The translations under genes and the position numbers were made by a program. The notes beneath the pieces were generated by a model, which ran no database searches, was not told the DNA's origin, and saw only the letters and a program-made list of their open reading frames with translations. From [Clostridium] innocuum (GTDB lineage: Bacteria > Bacillota_I > Bacilli_A > Erysipelotrichales > Erysipelotrichaceae), in the NCBI GenBank assembly GCA_012317185.1, contig CP048838.1, positions 1,116,001-1,180,000 on the forward strand: 64,000 bases of DNA, written 5' to 3'. Positions 17,368 through 24,006 of this stretch are shown in pieces (the stretch's first letter is position 1; each line of letters opens with the position of its first letter).

Positions 17368-17955
17368 ATGAAAACTATACGGTTTGCGCAGCTGTCGGAT
17401 GCACCGGCACTTCTATCCATCTATGCACATTATGTGGAGAACAGTGTTATCACCTTTGAATATGACGTTCCCTCTCTGGAAGAATTTGAAGGACGCATGA
17501 TGAAGATTCAAAGGGAATACCCGTATCTGGTATGTGAGATTGATCAGAACATCGTGGGGTATGCCTATGCACACCGTCATATGGAACGTGCCGCCTATCA
17601 GTGGAATGTGGAATTATCCATCTATCTGCTGCCGCAGGTACAGCACCGTCAGATCGGTAAGGCACTGTATACGGCACTTTTGGAGGTTTTAAAGCTGCAG
17701 GGTTTGCAGACAGCGATTTCCTGTATCACACTACCCAATGACGCAAGTCTTGCATTGCATAGAAGCTTCGGTTTTACAGAAATCGGTGTGCTGCGTAATG
17801 CAGGCTATAAATTCGATGCATGGAGAGATGTAATCTGGCTGCAGAAGGCACTGCATGAGCACCCTGTACCTGTACAGGAATGGATCAGTATCGAGCGGCT
17901 TGATTATATTCGCATCATGGAAATTTTTCACACCACATGTATGATTATCATATAG
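17368..17955 (+). CDS. GNAT acetyltransferase, phosphinothricin-acetyltransferase type
   Basis: About 195 residues. The opening MKTIRFAQLSDAPALLSIY and the closing GYKFDAWRDVIWLQK are hallmarks of the PAT/YwnH group; acetyl-CoA contacts are expected at QVQHRQIGKALY. Such enzymes acetylate amines such as phosphinothricin or methionine analogues; the natural substrate is unknown. AAAGGAG lies before ATG 17368. The last 25 residues extend beyond the usual PAT end. Confidence 0.86.
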   Translation: MKTIRFAQLSDAPALLSIYAHYVENSVITFEYDVPSLEEFEGRMMKIQREYPYLVCEIDQNIVGYAYAHRHMERAAYQWNVELSIYLLPQVQHRQIGKALYTALLEVLKLQGLQTAISCITLPNDASLALHRSFGFTEIGVLRNAGYKFDAWRDVIWLQKALHEHPVPVQEWISIERLDYIRIMEIFHTTCMIII

Positions 17956-17956
17956 A

Positions 17957-17990
17957 AAACTGCCGCATCATTATGACACGGCAGTTTTTT
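17957..17990. terminator. Bidirectional terminator
   Basis: AAAACTGCCG pairs with CGGCAGTTTT across a 13-nt loop, with T and A runs at both sides. It sits between two converging genes. Confidence 0.85.
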
Positions 17991-18010
17991 CGTCTGCTTG
18001 TTTGTATCGT

Positions 18011-18334
18011 TTAATTCTTACTGCCGTTATTCAGCAGCAGATCAATCAGCTGTAAGATAGGCTTTTTCTGTTCATTTGTCAAAAGGCCCCATTTCTTCAG
18101 TAAATTCTGCTCTTCCAGTTCATGCTTCTTCATGAGGGACTCATCATAAAAAAATTCACTCAGTGTCATATCCATTGCGGTCAGCAGTGATTCCAGCGTA
18201 GATATCGTCGGAAGATTATTTTTACGAAATAAGGAATTGATGGTGCTTTGCGCTACATCGGCTTTCTGAGCCAGCTTGTATTCCGTAAGATTATGCTGCT
18301 TCATCAATACTTTTAGCTTCTCTAAATAATCCAT
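18011..18334 (-). CDS. XRE-family transcriptional regulator (copy 1)
   Basis: A 107-residue protein with a Cro/C1-type HTH at about residues 8-62 (YKLAQKADVAQSTINSLF, SLLTAMDMTLSEFF) and a short helical tail (NEQKKPILQLIDLLL). It is closely similar to the regulator at 18744-19076. AACAGGAGG precedes the ATG. The upstream region carries three dyads TAACG..CGTTA at an exact 20-bp period, most likely its own operator. Target genes other than itself are unknown. Confidence 0.9.
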   Translation of the reverse strand: MDYLEKLKVLMKQHNLTEYKLAQKADVAQSTINSLFRKNNLPTISTLESLLTAMDMTLSEFFYDESLMKKHELEEQNLLKKWGLLTNEQKKPILQLIDLLLNNGSKN

Positions 18335-18363
18335 GGCGACCTCCTGTTCTATATCTATTGTAA

Positions 18364-18441
18364 TACGATAAAGCGTAGCAAAACTAACGTAAAGGCGTTA
18401 TATATAACGTATCGGCGTTAGTATTAACGGAAAAATGTTAA
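18364..18441 (-). promoter_or_regulatory. Operator array of XRE copy 1
   Basis: Three 16-bp dyads start at 18385, 18405 and 18425: TAACGTAAAGGCGTTA, TAACGTATCGGCGTTA and TAACGGAAAAATGTTA, separated by 4 bp. A degenerate fourth lies at 18364-18377. A TACAAT -10 follows on the minus strand (18352-18357). The 20-bp period puts the sites on one face of the helix, which suits cooperative binding. Confidence 0.8.
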
Positions 18442-18743
18442 ATATGTCATATTTAATGGAATAGATGATCATTTTCTGAAATAAAGAGGTTGAGAATTCT
18501 CAATATCGGGATTATATGTATGGCTTTTCCTGAATGCTTTTATATGGGAGCCTTTACGCTAAAATATACTCAAGGCTGTTGCACCCGGTATCCGGATACT
18601 AGGGATTGTTCCATAAAGCAGATTATATGTGGGATACAATTGATATTGTGAATACGTCGTTAAAGTGTCTGCCTGGTATACGTGGAGGATAAAAAAATCA
18701 CTGCTGGAGTATAAGGACAGCTGTGATCTTTTGTAATGCACTT
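18442..18743. other. Spacer between the two XRE genes
   Basis: No convincing gene. A 62-codon minus frame (18559-18747) overlaps the stop of XRE copy 2 as ATGA, but its Ser/Tyr/Leu-rich product has no recognisable family, so it may be chance. Confidence 0.4.
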
Positions 18744-19076
18744 TCATCCGTTTGCTCTGTTAGAGCCGGTGTTTAACAATAAATCGATGAGTATGAGTAC
18801 CCCGTTTTTCTGCTCACTGGTCATGAAATTCCATTTGCTCATTAAATTTTGTTCTTCCAGCTGATGTTTCTTCATGAGCGCATCATCATAGAAAAATTCA
18901 CTCAAAGTCATATCCAGGGCTTCCAATAGTGCCTCCAGTGTTGAAATTGTAGGAAGGTTATTTTTCTGGAATAAGGAATTTATGGTACTCTGCGGTACAT
19001 TGGCTTTTTTTGCCAGCTGATTTTCATTGAGACCATGTTGCTTCATAAGGAGCTTTAGTTTCTCTAGATAATTCAT
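18744..19076 (-). CDS. XRE-family transcriptional regulator (copy 2)
   Basis: A 110-residue paralogue of the regulator at 18011-18334, with the same HTH (NQLAKKANVPQSTINSLF) and the same tail plan (SEQKNGVLILIDLLLNTGS). GAGGAGGAA precedes the ATG. Upstream is its own set of dyads at the same 20-bp period, with slightly changed half-sites. The pair looks like a gene-plus-operator duplication that is diverging. It may cross-regulate copy 1. Confidence 0.9.
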   Translation of the reverse strand: MNYLEKLKLLMKQHGLNENQLAKKANVPQSTINSLFQKNNLPTISTLEALLEALDMTLSEFFYDDALMKKHQLEEQNLMSKWNFMTSEQKNGVLILIDLLLNTGSNRANG

Positions 19077-19106
19077 GGGATTCTTCCTCCTCTATATGTA
19101 TTGTAA

Positions 19107-19183
19107 TACGGAAAAACGTTATGAAAATAACGAATGAACGTTAAAACTAACATATAGGCGTTTATACTAACGAAAAACCGATA
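19107..19183 (-). promoter_or_regulatory. Operator array of XRE copy 2
   Basis: Dyads start at 19107, 19128, 19148 and 19168. They are TACGGAAAAACGTTA, TAACGAATGAACGTTA, TAACATATAGGCGTTT and TAACGAAAAACCGATA. The last three keep the 20-bp period seen upstream of copy 1. A TACAAT box is again present on the minus strand (19102-19107). Confidence 0.78.
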
Positions 19184-19301
19184 TACATATGTTGAGTTAT
19201 ATGGAAAAGCTCTATATGGAGGAAATACATACGGGTTATCCGATTGTATGATACAAGCAGAAATGTAAAAAAAGGAATCCTTACGGTTTCCTTACATACG
19301 T

Positions 19302-19334
19302 AAAAGATAAAGCCAACCATTCTAAAAGGTGGCT
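19302..19334 (-). terminator. Terminator below the Rpn fragments
   Basis: On the minus strand AGCCACC pairs with GGTTGGCT and runs into TTTATCTTTT. Confidence 0.55.
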
Positions 19335-19361
19335 GGTGTTGTTTATAGGCGGTTTTATGTA

Positions 19362-19715
19362 TTATTTTTTACACTCCACTTGACACTTTAGTTCCTGAAA
19401 AGTATCACAGGTTAAAATGAGATTGGAGATGTTCTCGATTTGCTCTGCTGTCAAAGTACAAAGCCATGTCATATGATCCTCATGATACTTGATTTCTATG
19501 AGTTTGTGTAAGAATTGCCTCTTTTCTTCCATCTTTCCCGCTGCTATTCTCTTTTCAGAGCTGTCCTCCAAGTCATAGCGGTAACGTGCCTCTTCCAATT
19601 GCATTGCCATTGCGGTTGACCAAAGCTCGTCATTCTTCTGTATTTCCTCGTACTTGCTCACCTGGAACCCTTTGGGTAAGAATACCTTCACCAGCCTCTT
19701 TTTTGACTTCAGCAT
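19362..19715 (-). pseudogene. Rpn-nuclease C-terminal fragment, diverged
   Basis: A 117-codon frame aligning with the last part of the full Rpn gene at 20485-21441: DELWSTAMAMQ, then LLHKLIEIKYHED-like FLHKLIEIKYHED, then CDTFQELK. The nuclease domain is absent. Relative to the other copies it carries a changed stretch (FLPKGFQVSKYEE for FMNKYEE), which removes the internal Met start. It is the oldest-looking of the tandem 3' copies. ATG 19715 has no good ribosome site, so it is probably decayed. Confidence 0.7.
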
Positions 19716-19841
19716 ATCATTTTTTTCATTATGTTCAAACAGATACAGCAGTGTTCAAAGTCATTCAACCTTTGGGTGTTCTTTCCCTTTTATCAGTATA
19801 TCAGCCACATAGAGAAAACTGACATTTGTATGAACAATATG

Positions 19842-19875
19842 AAAAGCCTCAGCACTTCATGTGCTGAGAGCCTTT
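19842..19875. terminator. Terminator in repeat copy A
   Basis: AAAAGCCTCAGCAC pairs with GTGCTGAGAGCCTTT across TTCAT. It can work on either strand. Confidence 0.75.
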
Positions 19876-19923
19876 CGTTTACGGTATAGAAAAGAAATTC
19901 ACAATTATGATGTATAGAATAAC

Positions 19924-20241
19924 TTATTTCATATCAGCTTTATTTAATTGCTTTTTGAGTGACTCGAAGGTGTCACATTCCAGAAGTAACGTGGATACGA
20001 TATGCATCTGCTCCTCAGTTAATGCCTGCAGCCACGTTACGCAGTCCTCATGATACTTAATTTCTATGAGTTTGTGTAAGAGCTGTCTCTCTCCTTCCAG
20101 CTTACCTTCCATTTTTCCGGCAGCTTTTCCCTCTTCAAAGCTGTCACGCAAGCCGTTGCGGTAACGTGCCTCTCCCATCTGAATCGCCATAGCCGTTGAC
20201 CACAGCTCATCATCCTTCTGCATTTCCTCATACTTGTTCAT
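19924..20241 (-). CDS. Stand-alone Rpn C-terminal protein (RpnS-like)
   Basis: A 105-codon frame almost identical to the C-terminus of the full Rpn protein (MNKYEEMQKDDELW to the end). ATG 20241 has GGTGAGGG six bases upstream, so it could be translated alone. The frame stays open a little further to a GTG at 20253, but the rest of the upstream copy (20254-20350) is frameshifted and lacks the nuclease domain. In E. coli, rpn genes are reported to make a short internal product that blocks the full-length nuclease; this fragment has the same extent. Equally it may be only a remnant. Confidence 0.55.
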   Translation of the reverse strand: MNKYEEMQKDDELWSTAMAIQMGEARYRNGLRDSFEEGKAAGKMEGKLEGERQLLHKLIEIKYHEDCVTWLQALTEEQMHIVSTLLLECDTFESLKKQLNKADMK

Positions 20242-20402
20242 GAATACCCTCACCAGCCTTTCCTTTGACTTCAGTATATCATTTTTTTCATTATGTTCAA
20301 ACAGATACAGCAGTGTTCAAAGTCATTCAACCTTTGGATGTTCTTTCCCTTTTTTCAGCATATCAGCCTATAGAGAAAACTGACTTTTGTATGAACAATA
20401 TG

Positions 20403-20435
20403 AAAAGCCTCAGCACTTCATGTGCTGAGAGCCTT
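20403..20435. terminator. Terminator of the full Rpn gene
   Basis: The same hairpin as at 19842-19875, here 50 nt below the Rpn stop codon. It separates the gene from the downstream C-terminal copy, which would need its own promoter. Confidence 0.78.
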
Positions 20436-20484
20436 TCGTTTACGGTATAGAAAAGAAATTCACAATTATGATGTATAGAATAAC

Positions 20485-21441
20485 TTATTTCATATCAGCT
20501 TTATTTAATTGCTTTTTGAGCGACTCGAAGGTGTCACATTCCAGAAGTAAAGTGGATACGATATGCATCTGCTCATCAGTTAATGCCTGCAGCCACGTTA
20601 CACAGTCCTCATGATACTTAATTTCTATGAGTTTGTGTAAGAGCTGTCTCTCTCCTTCCAGCTTACCTTCTATCTTTCCTTCCATCCTACCTTCCATTTT
20701 TCCGGCAGCTTTTCCCTCTTCAAAGCTGTCACGCAAGCCGTTGCGGTAACGTGCTTCTCCCATCTGAATCGCCATAGCCGTTGACCACAGCTCGTCATCC
20801 TTCTGCATTTCCTCATACTTGTTCATGAATACCCTCACCAGCCTTTCCTTTGACTTCAGTATATCATTTTTTTCATTATTTTCAAACAGGTATACCAGCT
20901 GTTCAAAGTCATTCAGCCTCTGCATTTCCTTCTCCTTTACGATGTCATTGATTGCCGGCATATGAACAAAGGTGCGAAGGATGAGCGGATAGCCGCTTTC
21001 ATCTTCTCCCTGCTCATTGCGCATCTGATACTGATTGATCAGATTTCTGTTGTTCCATGCATACTCATCAATGAAGATAATTTGATAAACCGGCTTTAAT
21101 TGATCATAAAACTCACCGCTTTTCAGCTGATTGTTCAATGCTCTGGCACCGTAAAATTCAAAGCGCATCATTTCCGCTATTCCCTTACAGGTCGTCTGCA
21201 TCTCGATATTGAAATGACGATTTTGTTCATCCTTTACATGCACATCCAGAATGATGCGCTTCTTTCCGATGATGCCTGGATCCAGGTTGGGATTGAGCAC
21301 GGTGCTTTCCTTTACCCTGATTCCGGTAACACGCTCAATGATGGTGTTGCGGGCGTACACAGAGCCTTCATCTTCACGGGAAAGGGTGTACTTAAAAAAT
21401 AGATCGTTACTGTAGTTGAGTTGATTCCTTGCATTTGACAT
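20485..21441 (-). CDS. Rpn/YhgA-type PD-(D/E)XK nuclease (putative transposase family)
   Basis: A 318-residue protein of the recombination-promoting-nuclease family. The nuclease core spans residues about 1-170: DLFFKYTLS, then IILDV with Asp66, then NIEMQ with Glu80 and Gln82 (the E-x-Q form typical of Rpn). The C-terminal third has short (M/I/L)EG(K/R)-type repeats and a helical tail. ATG 21441 is chosen because GGAGGAC lies 6 nt upstream. An internal start at 20826 with GGTGAGGG could give a separate C-terminal protein. Such proteins cut DNA, promote RecA-independent recombination and can act in phage defence. Confidence 0.88.
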   Translation of the reverse strand: MSNARNQLNYSNDLFFKYTLSREDEGSVYARNTIIERVTGIRVKESTVLNPNLDPGIIGKKRIILDVHVKDEQNRHFNIEMQTTCKGIAEMMRFEFYGARALNNQLKSGEFYDQLKPVYQIIFIDEYAWNNRNLINQYQMRNEQGEDESGYPLILRTFVHMPAINDIVKEKEMQRLNDFEQLVYLFENNEKNDILKSKERLVRVFMNKYEEMQKDDELWSTAMAIQMGEARYRNGLRDSFEEGKAAGKMEGRMEGKIEGKLEGERQLLHKLIEIKYHEDCVTWLQALTDEQMHIVSTLLLECDTFESLKKQLNKADMK

Positions 21442-21459
21442 TTTTATGTCCTCCATTCT

Positions 21460-21779
21460 GTAAGGGCTCCTTACCCCCTTCTATACGTATGGAATCTGTC
21501 AAATTCCTAAAAAATCCACAAATGCTTGATTTTTTTGTTATATTTTTATGTAAAAGGGGATTTCATAGCAGAGCGATAAACAATGCGCTCCTCAGGATGG
21601 TTTAGGATAGATTTCCGTATCCGTAGTGTTTATTTTACATGCTTTGTGGTTGTCCTGCTCTCCATGACGCGATTGGATCGCAAAAAAGCCCGGTACTTTC
21701 AAATATTACCGGTGACTCTGTTATTTTAGTGATTTCGCATTATGGTTTCTTACCTTTTTGTGATATTTTTTGAAAACCG
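21460..21779. other. Gene-free stretch above the Rpn gene
   Basis: About 320 bases without a gene. A perfect hairpin GTAAGG-GCT-CCTTAC (21460-21474) lies just above the Rpn ribosome site and could hide it. Further right is a dyad GGAAT..ATTCC. Otherwise nothing is seen. Confidence 0.4.
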
Positions 21780-21808
21780 TTGTGTTCGCTATCTTTATCT
21801 TCTATAAT
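21780..21808 (+). promoter_or_regulatory. licD promoter
   Basis: TTGTGT (21780-21785), 17 bp, and a perfect TATAAT (21803-21808), ending about 18 nt before the start codon. Confidence 0.7.
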
Positions 21809-21826
21809 ATAACATGGTGATTTGTG

Positions 21827-22663
21827 ATGAAAGAGTACATATTAAAGACAAGAAAAGATGGTACCAGCATTACCGTACGGGATGTACAGCTCGTACTGCT
21901 GGAAATGCTGAAGGATATAGATGCATTGTGTAAAAAGCACAACATTCGATACTGGCTGACCGGCGGAAGTGCCCTTGGCGCTGTCCGGCACAAAGGCTTT
22001 ATTCCATGGGATGATGATGCGGATATCGGAATGCTGCGCGAGGATTATGAAAAATTCCAAAGGGTGGTTCATGAACTGGGCGATGCCTATATCACACAGT
22101 GCTTTGAAACCCACAGCGAGTATAATGTGCTGGTTCCGCCGATGAAGGTACGAAAAAAAGGTACCTATTGTGTGGAATACAACGCGCTGTTAAAAAATAA
22201 ATGCAGAGATAGTGACGGCTTGTTCATTGATATTTTTGTGCTGGATCATGTAAGCGAAAACAAAGCAAAGGATTTTATATGGCGTGTGCGCAACGGTATT
22301 CTGATGGTTTTGATCGTCTTCTTTGAGAATCTGCACTGCAATCCGCTGCTTTTAAAGCGCCGATTTGTACGCAATGCAAAAAAATACGGGCAGATCAATA
22401 AGAACACCGCATGGATTGGCTATGATCTGACCTGGACCTTTAATTCCTTTTTTCATCCGGTTGTATACAGCTTGGAAAGTGTTTTTCCTATACAGTACGT
22501 GGAGTTTGAGGATACCATGCTGCCGGTACCGAAGAGACCGAAGGATATGCTGGATGTTGAAGTATCCACGCAGCATATGAGCTATCCGCCGTTAAAGGAC
22601 CAGGCACCCAAGCATATCAAGGATATCGAACTGCAGGCTTCACTGATTGATGATATACGTTAG
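21827..22663 (+). CDS. LicD-family phosphotransferase
   Basis: About 278 residues. The nucleotidyltransferase-fold motif LTGGSALGAVRHKGFIPW followed by DDDADI is the LicD signature and carries the metal-binding aspartates. LicD enzymes transfer phosphocholine or another phospho-group to sugars of teichoic acids or capsules. GGTGA precedes ATG 21827. The next gene codes for a membrane-anchored amidase-like protein, and together they may act on the cell envelope. The substrate cannot be told from sequence. Confidence 0.9.
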   Translation: MKEYILKTRKDGTSITVRDVQLVLLEMLKDIDALCKKHNIRYWLTGGSALGAVRHKGFIPWDDDADIGMLREDYEKFQRVVHELGDAYITQCFETHSEYNVLVPPMKVRKKGTYCVEYNALLKNKCRDSDGLFIDIFVLDHVSENKAKDFIWRVRNGILMVLIVFFENLHCNPLLLKRRFVRNAKKYGQINKNTAWIGYDLTWTFNSFFHPVVYSLESVFPIQYVEFEDTMLPVPKRPKDMLDVEVSTQHMSYPPLKDQAPKHIKDIELQASLIDDIR

Positions 22664-22680
22664 AAAACGGAGGGATACTC

Positions 22681-23973
22681 ATGGCATACGCACCTCGACA
22701 ACGAAAATACAAGGTACGCTGGAAAATCGCAGTACCGCTGATTCTGCTGGTTGCTCTTGTTTTGTATGCGGTCGCAGGACTGCTGTTTCCGCAGAAGAAG
22801 GAAGAAGCCAAAAAATTCACTGTCTGCGGCTTGAACAGTGAAGAAACGATACATCTGTTAAACAAAAAGGCTGCCGATACCCTCACGGTTCGGGATTATG
22901 TCTTTTACGGAGAATCTCTGGGTTTATATACTCAGACATATGATGCAAAAGGCGACAAGGATGAGCTTGCAGGAAAAACCGTAGAGCTGCATAACCTGTG
23001 TACGGATGAAACCATTCCGATGACCATGGATTCCACAGCGGATCAGAAAATCACGCTGGAGGATCTCAATCCCGGCTATTATGAGATAACGGTTATTGAT
23101 AATCTGGTGAAGAAGCGGGTTATCTTTGATCGGACGCTGCATTCGGATACCTTTACCACCGTACAGCGCAAGGGAAATGTCAATGCGATAAAGCTGATTG
23201 CGGATCAGGATCTGCTGAAGGATTATGACAGTAAGCTGGATCAGAACTACCTGTTTTTATCCGTGGAAAAAGCCAAGCCCAAAGAGGGAGATATTGATGT
23301 TCTGCTGGATCCCTATGGAATGAATATGGATCTTACCTATGTCCCGGATGAGGGAAATAAAGGGAATGGTATCACAGAATATAAGGAAACCTACAAGGCA
23401 GCCGTATGGATGAAGGAAGAGCTTGAACAACATGGTCTGCGGGTGGAAATAACGAAAAGCGATGCGTCAGAGCAGCCGAAGCCTGCCTATGGAAAAGATG
23501 GCAGACTGGCAGACGGCTATCAGAAGCATGCACGCTATTATATTTATCTGCGGTTTAATACGAACCCGGATGAGAATGTGAGCGGTGTGGAAATCTGGCA
23601 CAGTGCCTACAGCAGTCCGACGCTTGGAAAAAATATTATGTACGGTCTGGAAAAGAAGCTGAAGATGAGCGGCAGTGCGTATACGGATGCAAACAATCCC
23701 GGTGTCGGTGCAAGTCCGCTGATCAGTGGCGGCTACGATATGTATTCCAATATTCGGGAAGCGGGCGGACGTGCAACCATGGCAGGAAAGGGCAGTGAAA
23801 ATGCCCGTAAGGAAAACCAGACCTTTGTGGATGCGGACGGCATGCAGGGGCTGGAAATAGATTTTGCCTATGTATCAAATAAAGAGGATGCCGCATACTG
23901 GTTAAAGAACGGGGAGAAGATTTCCAAACAGGCAGCCGCCTCCTTTGCCAGCGGCATCAATGCGTCCAAATAA
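22681..23973 (+). CDS. Membrane-anchored amidase_3-like protein, probably inactive
   Basis: A 430-residue protein: short basic N-terminus, one membrane segment (about residues 16-35), an extracellular region, and a C-terminal half that follows N-acetylmuramoyl-L-alanine amidase (Amidase_3). Corresponding points are DVLLDPYGMN (family DPGHGG), GRLADGYQKHARYYIYLRFN (family R..AN..ADAFVSLHIN), GVEIWHS and GLEIDFAYVSN (family E-x-GFxSN). Both zinc histidines are missing (DPGH is DPYG; SLH is YLR), so it is likely a peptidoglycan-binding or regulatory pseudoenzyme. It lies 17 nt after licD with a GGAGG site. Confidence 0.72.
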   Translation: MAYAPRQRKYKVRWKIAVPLILLVALVLYAVAGLLFPQKKEEAKKFTVCGLNSEETIHLLNKKAADTLTVRDYVFYGESLGLYTQTYDAKGDKDELAGKTVELHNLCTDETIPMTMDSTADQKITLEDLNPGYYEITVIDNLVKKRVIFDRTLHSDTFTTVQRKGNVNAIKLIADQDLLKDYDSKLDQNYLFLSVEKAKPKEGDIDVLLDPYGMNMDLTYVPDEGNKGNGITEYKETYKAAVWMKEELEQHGLRVEITKSDASEQPKPAYGKDGRLADGYQKHARYYIYLRFNTNPDENVSGVEIWHSAYSSPTLGKNIMYGLEKKLKMSGSAYTDANNPGVGASPLISGGYDMYSNIREAGGRATMAGKGSENARKENQTFVDADGMQGLEIDFAYVSNKEDAAYWLKNGEKISKQAAASFASGINASK

Positions 23974-24006
23974 ATATTACGAATCTAATAAAAGAAGGTG
24001 GAGATG

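Larger units (their letters stand above)
19715..20861 (-). repeat. Tandem duplication of the Rpn gene 3' end
   Basis: The unit contains the gene's 3' part, its stop, a terminator and intergenic DNA. It occurs at 19715-20276 and again at 20277-20861, where the upper copy is the living gene end. The copies are almost identical. They differ by a 24-nt in-frame insertion coding an extra GRMEGKIE-like repeat in the upper copy, a 1-nt deletion and scattered substitutions. Confidence 0.85.

Noticed and set aside
18559..18747. 62-codon ORF overlapping the XRE copy 2 stop
   Set aside because: The ATGA overlap is tempting, but the Ser/Tyr/Leu-rich product resembles nothing and XRE copy 1 has no counterpart.
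19715..20861. Repeats that could suggest a CRISPR array
   Set aside because: The unit is about 560-585 bp and is a duplicated gene end; no short repeats with spacers are seen anywhere in the window.
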